A stretch of 64,000 nt of DNA from Sphingopyxis sp. H073 (GCF_001468395.1 NZ_LNSG01000003.1:469664-533663); one strand, 5' to 3'. Positions 16,972-27,449 are shown, counted from the stretch's first letter. The notes: a model not told the origin generated them from the letters alone. Made by a program: numbers and translations.

Positions 16972-18935
16972 GCGAAGCGCTCCTGTGCTTTGCGCGCCCG
17001 CCGCGCACGCCAGATTTCGAGCAATTGCGCGCGGCCGAGCAGCGACAGCGTGGCGCCAACCGCGATCAGCGCGCCACCGAGCCATATCCACCAAACCAGC
17101 GGCTTCCACCACAGACGCAGCTGATAGCGGTCGGCCGTCCCGTCCGCGCTCGTCACCGCCTGGCCGAGCACGACATAGAGCTGCCCGCCCGGCCGCGTCA
17201 GCAGCGCGGCCTCGTTGGTTTCGGTCGGCGGAGTGCCCATCAGCCCCGGGAACATGCGCGCCTCGGGATGCAGGGTGAACGACGCACCCGACGGGATTGT
17301 TGCGATCAGCGTCCCGCGGATCGCGGTATAATTCGGCCCGGCGATCGGCGATACGCCCGCGAACTTCACGCTGAAATCGTCGACCTTCACCGTCTCGCCC
17401 GGTGCCGCGGCGACCAGCCGTTCCTTGATGAAGGCGCTCTCGGCCGCCATGCCCGCCAGCGCGACCGCCACCCCGAAATGCGCAATCACCATGCCCCATG
17501 TCGGCAGCGGGGTGCGACGCAGGTTGCGCTTCCACAGCGGCGCGAGGCTCGCCACTGCGACAACACCCGCGACCGTCATGCCGAGCAGCGGCAGCACGCC
17601 GACGTCGCCCCCAAATAACACCAGTCCGAACAGCACGACCGCGCCCGCGAAGATGGCGACCGGAAGCCGCGTCCACAATTTCCTGCCATCGTCCTTGCGC
17701 CAGCTCAGCAGCGGCCCCGCGACCATGACGAGGCAGAGGATCAGCGCCAGCGGCCCCGCGACCTTGTTGTAATAAGGGGGCCCGACCGAGATCTTTTCCC
17801 CCATCGCCTCGGCAACGATCGGATAGAGCGTGCCGAGCAGGACGAGCGCGAGGATCGTCGTCAGCAGCAGATTGTTGATCACCAGCGAGCCTTCGCGGCT
17901 CATCAGCGCGAACTTCTTGCCCTCGGCGACTGCCCCCGCGCGCAGCGCGAACAGCGTCAGCGCGCCGCCGATATAGAGCGCCATGAGGACGAGCAGGAAG
18001 GTCCCGCGCTCGGGATCGACAGCAAAGCTGTGGACGCTCGTCAGCAGGCCCGACCGCACGATGAAGGTGCCGACCATCGACATCGAGAAGGCGATCACCG
18101 CCAGCATCACCGTCCACGCGCGCAGCGCATTGCGCGTTGCAGTCACCGCGACCGAGTGGAGCAGCGCGGTCCCCGCGAGCCACGGGATCAGCGAGACATT
18201 CTCGACCGGGTCCCAGAACCACCAACCGCCCCAGCCGAGCTCATAATAGGCCCAATAGCTGCCGGCGGTGATGCCGAGCGTCAGGAAGATCCAGCTGCCC
18301 AGAACCCACGGCCGCATCGCGCGCGCGAACGCCGGTCCGATTTCGCGCGTGATCAGCGCGCCGACCGCAAAGCTGAAAGCCACCGAAATCCCGACATAGC
18401 CGACGTAGAGCGTCGGCGGGTGGAAGGCGAGACCGGGGTCCTGCAACAGCGGATTGAGCCCCTGCCCGTCGGGCGGCGCCACCGGCAACCGCTTGAACGG
18501 GTTCGACGAGAACAGGAGGAAAGCGAAGAAACCGAGGCTCAACGCCGCCTGCGCCGCGAGCGTCGCGATCAGCGTGTCGTTGCGCAGCCGCTTCTCGAAA
18601 ATCGCAACCAGCGCGCCCGAGACGCCGAGGATCGTCAGCCACAACAGCATCGACCCTTCGTGATTGCCCCACGCCCCCGCGACCTTGAACAGCATCGGCT
18701 TCAGGCTGTGGCTGTTGCGCGCGACGAGCTCGACCGACATGTCCGATCGCACAAAAAGGGCGATCAGCAAGGCAAAGGCGGCCGCGGTGAGCAGCCCCTG
18801 CGCGACGCTCGCCGGCCGCACGAGTGCGGCGAGGTCGTCCTTGCCCGTCCGGACGAAGGCGATCCCCGCGACCAGCGACAGGCAAGCAAGCGCCGCCGCG
18901 ATCCAGAGCAGAGCGAGGCCGAGTTCGGCGATCAT
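16968..18935 (-). CDS. ccmF: Haem lyase subunit CcmF
   Basis: 655 aa, typical for CcmF, with about 15 transmembrane helices. The tryptophan-rich haem-binding segment WGGWWFWDPVEN is at about residues 230-245, and PTLYVGYVGISV is a conserved family motif. CcmF works with CcmH and CcmI to ligate haem to apocytochrome c at the periplasmic face. It is followed by ccmG with a 4-bp overlap. A palindromic repeat (18959-19037) separates it from ccmE. Confidence 0.95.
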   Translation of the reverse strand: MIAELGLALLWIAAALACLSLVAGIAFVRTGKDDLAALVRPASVAQGLLTAAAFALLIALFVRSDMSVELVARNSHSLKPMLFKVAGAWGNHEGSMLLWLTILGVSGALVAIFEKRLRNDTLIATLAAQAALSLGFFAFLLFSSNPFKRLPVAPPDGQGLNPLLQDPGLAFHPPTLYVGYVGISVAFSFAVGALITREIGPAFARAMRPWVLGSWIFLTLGITAGSYWAYYELGWGGWWFWDPVENVSLIPWLAGTALLHSVAVTATRNALRAWTVMLAVIAFSMSMVGTFIVRSGLLTSVHSFAVDPERGTFLLVLMALYIGGALTLFALRAGAVAEGKKFALMSREGSLVINNLLLTTILALVLLGTLYPIVAEAMGEKISVGPPYYNKVAGPLALILCLVMVAGPLLSWRKDDGRKLWTRLPVAIFAGAVVLFGLVLFGGDVGVLPLLGMTVAGVVAVASLAPLWKRNLRRTPLPTWGMVIAHFGVAVALAGMAAESAFIKERLVAAAPGETVKVDDFSVKFAGVSPIAGPNYTAIRGTLIATIPSGASFTLHPEARMFPGLMGTPPTETNEAALLTRPGGQLYVVLGQAVTSADGTADRYQLRLWWKPLVWWIWLGGALIAVGATLSLLGRAQLLEIWRARRARKAQERFA

Positions 18936-18958
18936 CTATTTGTCGCCGAATGACAGGC

Positions 18959-19037
18959 CGTCGCCCCCGCGAAGGCGGGGGCCGCTGGCAGCCTTGCGCA
19001 ATGCTGATAGCGGCCCCCGCCTTCGCGGGGGCGACGG
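18959..19037. repeat. Palindromic repeat between ccmE and ccmF
   Basis: A near-perfect inverted repeat: CGTCGCCCCCGCGAAGGCGG at one end and its complement at the other, around a 35-bp centre. It is the same class as 26633-26723 and splits the ccm operon into ccmC-D-E and ccmF-G-H-I. Confidence 0.7.
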
Positions 19038-19047
19038 AAAAAGCTAA

Positions 19048-19485
19048 TCATACCTTGGGCGCCACCTTCATATTCTTCGGCATGTCGCCCATCTGCGGCG
19101 GCATGTAGCGCTCGTCATGCTTGGCGAGGATACGGTCGGCGACGAAGACCCCGTCGGCGCGCATCCGGCCGTCGGCGACCATCCCCGAATTTTCGGCAAA
19201 AAGGTCGGGGACGATGCCCTTGAACTGCACGGGGATCGAGGCCTTGCCGTCGGTCGCGACGAAATCGATCGTCAGCCCGTCGGCCTGCCGCTTGATGCTC
19301 CCCGCGGCGACCATGCCGCCCAGCCGCATCGGCTCGCCGACGGTCGTCTTGCCGGCGACGACTTCGGCGGGAGTCCGGAAATAGGCGGCTTCGTCGCGTA
19401 GCGCACTCGCCGCGAGCACACCCGCACCCGCGACACCGCACAGCGCGACCGCGGCCAGAATCAATCGCTGATGCTTCGCCTTCAT
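19048..19485 (-). CDS. ccmE: Haem chaperone CcmE
   Basis: 145 aa. One N-terminal membrane anchor (LILAAVALCGVAGAGVLAAS) and a periplasmic OB-fold domain. The haem-binding motif HDERY gives the covalent haem ligand His123 and Tyr127. CcmE receives haem from CcmC and delivers it to CcmF. The start at 19485 overlaps the ccmD stop (ATGA). Confidence 0.95.
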   Translation of the reverse strand: MKAKHQRLILAAVALCGVAGAGVLAASALRDEAAYFRTPAEVVAGKTTVGEPMRLGGMVAAGSIKRQADGLTIDFVATDGKASIPVQFKGIVPDLFAENSGMVADGRMRADGVFVADRILAKHDERYMPPQMGDMPKNMKVAPKV

Positions 19486-19637
19486 TTGCGGTCCTTGCGA
19501 AGCGCGTCGCTGCGCTTCTCGGCTTTCGCCATCGCGCGCCAGCTCGTCCACAGCACGCCGCCCGTCAGCAGCGCGGTCAGGATATAGGCGGCCGCCACAT
19601 AGGCCCACTGCCCGCCCCCGCTGATCACCCCCGTCAT
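19482..19637 (-). CDS. ccmD: Haem exporter protein CcmD (small membrane protein)
   Basis: 51 aa, beginning MTGVISGGGGQWAYVAAA, with one transmembrane helix (AYVAAAYILTALLTGGVLW) and a basic tail ending RKDRK. Size, topology and position between ccmC and ccmE (3-bp gap and 4-bp overlap) identify CcmD, which helps release holo-CcmE from CcmC. Confidence 0.88.
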   Translation of the reverse strand: MTGVISGGGQWAYVAAAYILTALLTGGVLWTSWRAMAKAEKRSDALRKDRK

Positions 19638-19640
19638 GCC

Positions 19641-20387
19641 TCAATGTCCCTCGTCGTCGGCGAGCCGCCGCAGCCGCGCCGCAACGCGGTTGTCGGCGAT
19701 GATCCGCCGCATCCGCATCAGCACGATGGCGCCGAATAGCAGCGAAAAGCCGACCAGGGTCAAGCCTAAAGGCCAGAGCAGCGTCCGGTCGATGCTCGAT
19801 CCACCCAGCGTGATGCTCGGCCCCTGATGCAGGCTGTTCCACCACACGACGCTGCGGTTGATGATCGGAATGTTGACCGCGCCGACCAGCGCATAGACCG
19901 CCGCGCCGCGCGACAGCGAGCCGCCTTGCCGTTGGCCCCCCGCTCCGTTGGCGTCGCCGTTCGTCAGCGCGATAAATCCCGCATAGAGAAAGAGGAGGAC
20001 GAGCATCGAGGTCATCCGGCCGTCCCATTCCCACCAGGTGCCCCACGTCGGCTTGCCCCAGATCGATCCGGTGGCCAGGCACAGCGCGGTGAACAGCATC
20101 CCCGGCACCGCGATCGCGCGCGCCGCGATTCCCGACAACGGATGGCGCCAGACGAGCTGCACCAGCCCCGCCACCGCAAGGCTCGTCCAGCCGCCCATGC
20201 CGAGCCACGCGGAGGGCACATGAACATAGAGAATGCGCGCGGTCTCGCCCTGCTTCGCCTCGCCCGGCACCATCGTCAGGCCCGCGAACGCTCCGCCCAG
20301 CACGAACAGCAGCCCGACGCCGAGCAGCCACGGGGTCAGCGGCTTGGCGATCGCGAGGAAGCGGGTGGGGTTGGCGTAAGCGTGCAT
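19641..20387 (-). CDS. ccmC: Haem ABC transporter permease CcmC
   Basis: 248 aa from the ATG at 20387 (MHAYANPTRFLAIAKPLTPW). It has six transmembrane helices and the haem-handling tryptophan-rich motif WGKPTWGTWWEWD near residues 113-125, with conserved His in VHVPSAW and NSLHQGPS. CcmC loads haem onto CcmE. No ccmA or ccmB is seen beside it, so they must be elsewhere or absent. Confidence 0.94.
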   Translation of the reverse strand: MHAYANPTRFLAIAKPLTPWLLGVGLLFVLGGAFAGLTMVPGEAKQGETARILYVHVPSAWLGMGGWTSLAVAGLVQLVWRHPLSGIAARAIAVPGMLFTALCLATGSIWGKPTWGTWWEWDGRMTSMLVLLFLYAGFIALTNGDANGAGGQRQGGSLSRGAAVYALVGAVNIPIINRSVVWWNSLHQGPSITLGGSSIDRTLLWPLGLTLVGFSLLFGAIVLMRMRRIIADNRVAARLRRLADDEGH

Positions 20388-20546
20388 CGGTCTCGCGTCG
20401 TCTTTAGGTGAGGCCGATTTGTCGGTCCAGTGAATTGCCCCGGCGCGACCCGGCGGGGCTGATTTCGCCCGTAGCGAGCCGGAGGTCAAGCCTCGCCCCA
20501 TGCTCCCTGCCGTGGCAAGCCGCGACCCAAACGGCTGCGACCGTTG

Positions 20547-20786
20547 ATCCTCCCTGTGGCGCAGCCATGGGGAGGTGGCAGCCCGGAGGGCTGACGGAGG
20601 GGCGGAGCGCGTAGCGCTCGGGCTGACGGAGGGGCGGAGCGCGTAGCGCTCGGGCTGACGGAGGGGCGGAGCGCGTAGCGCTCGGGCTGACGGAGGGGCG
20701 GAGCGCGTAGCGCTCGCTGACGCTCGCGGCCCCTCCACCACCGCTTCGCGATGGTCCCCCTCCCCATCGCTTCGCGACAGGGAGGA
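20547..20786. repeat. Long inverted repeat enclosing a 4x32-bp tandem array
   Basis: The outer arms (CCTCCCTGTGGCGCAGCCAT and, inverted, CGCTTCGCGACAGGGAGG) frame four identical 32-bp units at 20589, 20621, 20653 and 20685. Each unit begins GGCTGACGGAGGGGCGGAGC and ends CGCGTAGCGCTCG. It fills most of the 433-bp gap between ccmC and the DUF454 gene; 20388-20546 shows nothing else clear. Confidence 0.85.
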
Positions 20787-20820
20787 TTTCTCTTCTTCGT
20801 GCAACGCTCGCCTCGGAGGA

Positions 20821-21174
20821 TCACCCCTCTGGCCGCGTCCAGATCCAGCTCCCCGTTACCGCCGCCGCAATCACCGGTAGCATGACCCACGGCCAGGGCG
20901 ACAGGATCGCCGCCAGCACGATACTCGCGGCGAACGCGACAGTCGCCGCAACCTTGCCTTTGCGGCTGATCGCGCCCTTCTCGCGCCAGGCGACGATATG
21001 ATGTCCGAAATGCGGATGGTTCAGCAGCCACGACTCGAGCCGCGGCGACGAATTGGCGAAGCAGAAGGCCGCAAGGATGACGAACGGCACCGTCGGCAGT
21101 AGCGGCAGAAACGCACCGATCGCACCGAGTCCCAGCGAAGCCCAGCCTGCGACCAGATAGAAGTGCCGTTTCAT
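20821..21174 (-). CDS. DUF454 (YbaN-like) inner-membrane protein
   Basis: 117 aa. The N-terminal GWASLGLGAIGAFLPLLPTVPF and FCFANSSPRLESWLLNHPHFG are the DUF454 signature. There are two hydrophobic regions, at residues 8-40 and 75-108. Function is unknown. The ATG at 21174 begins MKRHFYLVAG. Confidence 0.85.
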   Translation of the reverse strand: MKRHFYLVAGWASLGLGAIGAFLPLLPTVPFVILAAFCFANSSPRLESWLLNHPHFGHHIVAWREKGAISRKGKVAATVAFAASIVLAAILSPWPWVMLPVIAAAVTGSWIWTRPEG

Positions 21175-21210
21175 CGTAGGCTGGCTTAGCGGAAATCGCC
21201 GACAACAAAA

Positions 21211-21232
21211 CCCCTCCCGCTTGCGGGAGGGG
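21211..21232 (-). terminator. GC-rich hairpin downstream of the dehydrogenase gene
   Basis: CCCCTCCCGC and GCGGGAGGGG form a 10-bp palindrome, preceded on the transcribed strand by the 18-bp palindrome CTAGGGTCAGGACCCTAG (21257-21274). A T-rich run (TTTTGTTG) follows on the minus strand, which suits a terminator. Part of the second palindrome recurs at 62532. Confidence 0.55.
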
Positions 21233-21323
21233 CAGCGAGACTTGCAAGCTTGCTTGCTAGGGTCAGGACCCTAGTCGCAGCGGGGAGGGCTCGGTGCGCC
21301 CACCTTCCGACTGTCGAACAGGA

Positions 21324-22373
21324 TCACCCCCGCCCGATCAGTTTCTGCGCCATCCGGTCGGCAACCACCGACGCAGGCGTGCCGCTCGCCTTGCTCTCGG
21401 CCCATATCTCGGCGAGCCGGCCGGGGATCAGGTGGATGCGGCTCTCGACTTCCTCGCGGCTGCCCTGCCCCAGATATTCCAGCGCGACGTTGATGATGCC
21501 GCCCGCGTTGATCACATAGTCGGGGGCATAGACGATGCCGCGATCGTGAACGCGCTGGCCGTCGGCCGCAGTCGCCAGCTGGTTGTTCGCGCCGCCCGCG
21601 ATGATCGGCACGCGCAGCTTCTCGATGCTGCGCTCGGTCAGGATCGCGCCAAGCGCATTGGGGCTCAGCACGTCGGCCTCGACCTCCATGATCGCCGCCG
21701 AATCGGCGAGCTCGGCGCCCAGCTCTTCGGCCAGCGCCTTGGCGCGCGCCAGATTGACGTCGGCGAGGGTCAGCTTCGCGCCCTCGGCCGCCAGCCGCCG
21801 CGCGACCCCGCCGCCGACGCTGCCGACGCCCTGTATCGCGACGCGCACGCCCGCCGCGCTGTCGGTGCCGAGGCCTTCGCGAATCGCCGCCTTGATCCCC
21901 AGATAGACGCCGAGCGCGGTGAACGGCCCCGGATCGCCGCCGGCCTCGCCGCTCGCGACGGGCAGCCCGCTGACATGCTTCGTCTGCTTAGCGATCTCGA
22001 CCATGTCGGCGTCGGTGATCCCGACATCCTCGGCGGTCACATAGGCGCCGCCGAGCGAATCGACCGCGCGGCCGAATGCGGCGAGCAGTTCGGGCGTCTT
22101 GGCGCCATTTTCGTCGGCCAGGATCACGCCCTTGCCGCCGCCCATCGGCAGGCCCGCCATCGCATTCTTGTAGCTCATGCCGCGCGACAGGCGCAGCGCA
22201 TCGGTGATCGCCGCCGCGCGCTGCGGATAATGCCAGTAGCGCACCCCGCCCGCGCCGGGGCCGAGGTGCGTCGAATGGACCGCGATAACCGCCGTCAGCC
22301 CGCTCGCCCGATCGCGGAACATGTGGACATGCTCATGATCGTCGAAATCGGCGAAATCCCAGACAGCAGACAT
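21324..22373 (-). CDS. Glu/Leu/Phe/Val dehydrogenase (leucine dehydrogenase type)
   Basis: 349 aa, the size of leucine/phenylalanine dehydrogenases. GPGAGGVRYWHYP and MSYKNAMAGLPMGGGKGVI carry the glycine-rich substrate loop and catalytic lysine; RVAIQGVGSVGGGVARRL is the NAD-binding Rossmann motif. The reaction is oxidative deamination of a branched or aromatic amino acid to its 2-oxo acid. A palindrome ATTACG-N6-CGTAAT lies 23 bp upstream of the start. Confidence 0.88.
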   Translation of the reverse strand: MSAVWDFADFDDHEHVHMFRDRASGLTAVIAVHSTHLGPGAGGVRYWHYPQRAAAITDALRLSRGMSYKNAMAGLPMGGGKGVILADENGAKTPELLAAFGRAVDSLGGAYVTAEDVGITDADMVEIAKQTKHVSGLPVASGEAGGDPGPFTALGVYLGIKAAIREGLGTDSAAGVRVAIQGVGSVGGGVARRLAAEGAKLTLADVNLARAKALAEELGAELADSAAIMEVEADVLSPNALGAILTERSIEKLRVPIIAGGANNQLATAADGQRVHDRGIVYAPDYVINAGGIINVALEYLGQGSREEVESRIHLIPGRLAEIWAESKASGTPASVVADRMAQKLIGRG

Positions 22374-22395
22374 GCGCGACTCCTCGCGTTAGAAA

Positions 22396-22413
22396 ATTAC
22401 GTTAGGGCGTAAT
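22396..22413 (-). promoter_or_regulatory. Palindromic operator candidate upstream of the dehydrogenase
   Basis: ATTACG and CGTAAT flank TTAGGG. The shape resembles operators of MerR-type LiuR regulators of branched-chain amino acid catabolism; a similar TTACGTTAAGGTAA is at 10598. The regulator is inferred. Confidence 0.4.
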
Positions 22414-22471
22414 AATCCGTCATGGGGCAAGTGTCACCCCAAATCCCGCATATGCGCAATGATGGTGAAAA

Positions 22472-22549
22472 TGGGGCGACCAACGGGGCTCGAACCCGCG
22501 ACCTCCGGTACCACAAACCGGCGCTCTAACCAACTGAGCTATGGTCGCC
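22472..22549 (-). tRNA. tRNA-His (GTG)
   Basis: Cloverleaf on the minus strand with 3' CCA encoded. The anticodon loop TTGTGGT gives anticodon GTG. The acceptor GCGACCA pairs with TGGTCGC, and the extra 5' G (G-1) faces C73, the hallmark of tRNA-His. The T-loop sequence is GGTTCGAGCCC. Confidence 0.95.
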
Positions 22550-22650
22550 ACACGCCCGGCGAAACCGCCTGCGACAGCGCGCGGCGATAGGCGCGCACCC
22601 CTTGTTCGTCAAGCATTGTTCGCATGGCCCCGCCCCACTAAAAGCGCGCC

Positions 22651-23331
22651 ATGGCTGGCAACGATCATGTCGACATGGCGACCTCGGGCGCCGACCGCAC
22701 CGCGGACCGGCTCTCCGCCGTCCCCGGCATCCGCCGCGCGCCTTCGCCGAAACTGCAGCAGTTCATGCTGACGCGCTTTCTCGATGCCGACACATGCGCC
22801 GCGCTGATGGCCCTGATCGACGGCGACGCGCGCCCCTCGACGATCGCCGATCCGAACGGCGACGAAGCCTTCCGCACCAGCTCGACCTGCGATCTCGACC
22901 ACCGCAATCCGATTGTCGTCGCGGTGAACAACCGACTCCACGATCTCACCGGCATCCCGCTCGAATATGGCGAGCCGCTGCAGGGACAACGTTACGACGT
23001 CGGCGAGGAGTTCAAGGCGCACACCGACTATTTCGATCCCGGCGGCGCCGACTGGGAAACCTATTGCGCGATACCCGGCCAGCGGAGCTGGACATTGATG
23101 ATCTACCTCAACGAGCCGCCCGCAGGCGGCGCAACGCGCTTCCTTGCGACCGGAAAGATGCACCAGCCCGAAACCGGCAAGCTGCTCGCCTGGAACAATG
23201 TCCGCCCCGACGGCACCCCCAACCCCGACACACTCCACCATGGGATGAAGGTGCGCAAAGGCCGCAAATATATCATCACCAAATGGTTCCGCGAGCGCCC
23301 CTGGCCGTGGGCGGAGGGGGAACTGGGCTGA
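22651..23331 (+). CDS. 2OG-Fe(II) oxygenase, prolyl 4-hydroxylase type
   Basis: 226 aa. The iron ligands are visible: His124 and Asp126 in KAHTDYF and a distal His197 in TLHHGMKV, with Lys206 in KGRKYIITKW as the 2-oxoglutarate anchor. The layout is that of bacterial P4Hc-domain enzymes, which hydroxylate prolyl residues or small molecules. The substrate is unknown. It lies divergent from tRNA-His. Confidence 0.88.
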   Translation: MAGNDHVDMATSGADRTADRLSAVPGIRRAPSPKLQQFMLTRFLDADTCAALMALIDGDARPSTIADPNGDEAFRTSSTCDLDHRNPIVVAVNNRLHDLTGIPLEYGEPLQGQRYDVGEEFKAHTDYFDPGGADWETYCAIPGQRSWTLMIYLNEPPAGGATRFLATGKMHQPETGKLLAWNNVRPDGTPNPDTLHHGMKVRKGRKYIITKWFRERPWPWAEGELG

Positions 23332-23336
23332 GTGAA

Positions 23337-23400
23337 CCCCGGCGAAAGCCGGGGCCCATTGGCAGCGGCCTTTATCTTTGCTCCAGCTTTCGCCGGGGCA
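23337..23400. repeat. Palindromic intergenic repeat (CCCCGGC class)
   Basis: CCCCGGCGAAAGCCGGGG and the inverted AGCTTTCGCCGGGG lie between two convergent genes, and may serve both as a terminator. Confidence 0.6.
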
Positions 23401-23405
23401 CCAGA

Positions 23406-24152
23406 TTACCGAACCAACCGATACTGAAAGCTGAGCGTCAGCGTATTGGCGACCTGCCCCGGCTCGACCGGCGTCGCCTTGCCCGCCGCGTCCATCGCCT
23501 GCAGGCGCACCATCGGCATCGGCGGCTGCGGCCCGCCGAAGCTGCCTTCGCTGATCGAGACCAGCTCGGCGCCGCGATAGCCCGCAAGCCGCGCATAGTC
23601 CGCCGCCTTGGCCTCGGCCGCCTTGATCGCGCTGCCGCGCGCGCCAACGAGCTGCGCGTCGGGATCCTTCATCGCGAACCACGGGCCGTCGACATTGGTG
23701 CCGCCCGCCGCGACCAGCGCATCGAGCAGCGGCCCGATGTCGTCGATCCTGGGCGTCGTCGCGCGCACGCTGTTCGACACCTGATAGCCGATGAAGCGCG
23801 GCGGCTGGCCGTTGCCGTTGTTGCTGTAATCATATTGCGGCGACAGGTTGATGCCGCTCGTCTGGATGTCCTCGGCCTTGATCCCCTTCGCCTTGGCGGC
23901 GGCGATCAGCTTGTCCATCGCGGCGGCATTGAGGCGCATCGCTTCGACCGCGGTCGGCGCGGTCGTCGTCACCCCGGCGCCAACGGTCGCCTGATCGGGG
24001 CGCGAGCGCACTTCCTCGCTCACGCTGAAGGACAGAATCGGACCCTGCGTCGTAGCTGTCGTCACCGTCGAACCTCCTTGCTGCGCGATGGCCGGCGTCG
24101 CGGCCGCCAGCACCAGGCCCGCAGCCATAGCGGTGAGCATTTGCTTCGTCAT
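23406..24152 (-). CDS. SIMPL-domain (DUF541) protein, periplasmic
   Basis: 248 aa with a signal peptide (MTKQMLTAMAAGLVLAAATPAIAQ). The mature protein fits the SIMPL/DUF541 family: SVSEEVRSRPDQATVGAGV at the start, IQTSGINLSPQYDYSNN in the middle and VANTLTLSFQYRL at the end. Members are exported and linked to outer-membrane or oxidative stress; the molecular role is not established. Confidence 0.85.
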   Translation of the reverse strand: MTKQMLTAMAAGLVLAAATPAIAQQGGSTVTTATTQGPILSFSVSEEVRSRPDQATVGAGVTTTAPTAVEAMRLNAAAMDKLIAAAKAKGIKAEDIQTSGINLSPQYDYSNNGNGQPPRFIGYQVSNSVRATTPRIDDIGPLLDALVAAGGTNVDGPWFAMKDPDAQLVGARGSAIKAAEAKAADYARLAGYRGAELVSISEGSFGGPQPPMPMVRLQAMDAAGKATPVEPGQVANTLTLSFQYRLVR

Positions 24153-24286
24153 TTCATTCTCCTGTGAACCGGTGTTCCGGCCTTGTGTGATCCCGCCCCT
24201 CCAACGCTGACGGAGCGGGTGCGTTCCGGCCTTTGCTCTGTCGGCGCTTGCATGATGCTGAACGCGCCAGTAGCGAGCCGTTCATC

Positions 24287-26065
<1,779 letters not shown>

Positions 26066-26092
26066 CGTCCGCTTTGGGGTGGAAAGCAGACG
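26066..26092 (+). terminator. Inverted repeat after the ABC-F gene
   Basis: CGTCCGCTTT and AAAGCAGACG pair with one mismatch around GGGGTGG, immediately after the stop. Half-copies (GGGGTGGGAAGCGGACG near 26778) recur nearby, so it also belongs to a repeat family. Confidence 0.55.
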
Positions 26093-26099
26093 TTGCCCA

Positions 26100-26522
26100 C
26101 TAGCGTAAGTTAGCGAGCATTCCTCCGCACGGCGCCGCCTTATCTGAAATTCCAGAGCGCTGAGTGATTACCACTGTTTTGTTGCCAATCTGGACTTGGG
26201 CCGGCAGCTTCGTCTGGTCTGCTTCCATAAACTCAACAACAAGCTCAGTCGGTGACGACCACCTCAGATTAACCCCCCAACTGCACTCGCTTCGCGTGGC
26301 CCCATATAGCGCACCGGCAGCAACAGTGTCGTCTGTTTCTGCGCGCGATGGCCGCAGTTTAATTTCGTATCCAAACGCAGTCGTTGCGCCACCATTCGTC
26401 TCGAACAGAATGGCGCGGGTCGTTCCGTCAGGTGAGGTAACTGACGCGACCTCATCGCTGCTGGGCTGGCCTATACAGCTGCAGAGCAGAAAAACTGTTG
26501 GAAGCAGAATGATGGGGCGCAT
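26100..26522 (-). CDS. Putative lipoprotein, hypothetical
   Basis: 140 aa with a type II signal peptide; the lipobox candidate is LLCSC, with the lipidated Cys near residue 16. The mature protein has several Cys (CSWGV, PCGGM) that may form disulfides. It resembles small DUF5412-like lipoproteins, weakly. The gene converges with the ABC-F gene. Confidence 0.55.
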   Translation of the reverse strand: MRPIILLPTVFLLCSCIGQPSSDEVASVTSPDGTTRAILFETNGGATTAFGYEIKLRPSRAETDDTVAAGALYGATRSECSWGVNLRWSSPTELVVEFMEADQTKLPAQVQIGNKTVVITQRSGISDKAAPCGGMLANLR

Positions 26523-26632
26523 CAGGTAAACTTGCCACGGAGCGTTTATGTCCGCAATCGGTCGATAGCGGTCATGTAAAGGCGTCGGCGTCTGACCGAC
26601 CGAAATGGGGTGGGGAGCGGTCGTATCAACAA

Positions 26633-26723
26633 CGTCGCCCCCGCGCAGGCGGGGGCCGCTAGCCGCCTATTCCTGCGCGGCCGCGTAAACCGACAGCGGC
26701 CCCCGCCTGCGCGGGGGCGACGG
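26633..26723. repeat. Palindromic intergenic repeat (CCCCGC class)
   Basis: CGTCGCCCCCGCGCAGGCGG and its complement enclose about 45 bp, closely matching the repeat at 18959. It occupies a third of the 26523-26808 gap; short repeats such as GTCCGCAATCG(G/A)TCGATAGCGG (26549 and 27418) make up much of the rest. Confidence 0.65.
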
Positions 26724-26808
26724 CTTATTTCGGTCGTTTCCTGCCATTCCGTTCAGATTGGCGATGAACGGCGACGCTGGGGTGGGAAGCGGACGCATTG
26801 CTTGCCCA

Positions 26809-27360
26809 TCAGCCCGACGATTTTGATTGATCGCAAGGCATCGAAATCCCTTTAGGCGACACCAAAACGGCGGCGCCTTCGTTGCGATCTGTTATAGCTC
26901 CAAATATTATCTTTGTAATACCTATGTCTTTAGAGTAAAAAAACTCGTCTTTGCGAGTCTCATTCACGTATCCACAGGAAAAATTGACTATTTGTGATTC
27001 TTTATATAATCCACTGTCATTGGATTTACACTTTAAATTATTTCCTTCCCAATTTCCAATTGGTGGCCATTTTTTAGGGATCACAACAAAATCAGATATC
27101 TCATATCCACTTTCGGTTAATGATCCATCCTTTGAAATGGGTTCATCATCGTCAGATCCCCCTGGGCTCGAAATGCCTAGCTCAACGTGACGGCCACGCT
27201 CAGAGAAAGAAAATAAAATTGATGATCCATCGCTTGCTATGTATTTTGCTCTGTAGTTTCCAGTAACGCAGGATGCTTTTTCAAAATCACTCAAATAACA
27301 GGATGAAATAATAAGTGATGCAGTGAAGGATGTCGCGATTCTCAACCATTTGACGGCCAT
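26809..27360 (-). CDS. AT-rich lipoprotein, probably horizontally acquired
   Basis: 183 aa from the ATG at 27360, preceded by GGAGGGAAA. The signal peptide (LRIATSFTASLIISSC) ends in a lipobox-like ISSC. The mature part has five Cys and a repeated FSFSERGRH/ELGISSPGG beta-rich look. Base composition is much richer in AT than any neighbour and codon use (AAA, TAT, GAT, TTT) differs, which suggests transfer. No family was recognised. Confidence 0.6.
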   Translation of the reverse strand: MAVKWLRIATSFTASLIISSCYLSDFEKASCVTGNYRAKYIASDGSSILFSFSERGRHVELGISSPGGSDDDEPISKDGSLTESGYEISDFVVIPKKWPPIGNWEGNNLKCKSNDSGLYKESQIVNFSCGYVNETRKDEFFYSKDIGITKIIFGAITDRNEGAAVLVSPKGISMPCDQSKSSG

Positions 27361-27449
27361 GATTGGTTTCCCTCCACACACTCTCTCCCGTCGCCATATT
27401 AACCTTAAGGCGAACGTCCGCAATCGATCGATAGCGGACCTCGCCCCCT

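Noticed and set aside
20589..20716. CRISPR array
   Set aside because: The 32-bp units are directly adjacent with no unique spacers and no cas genes nearby.
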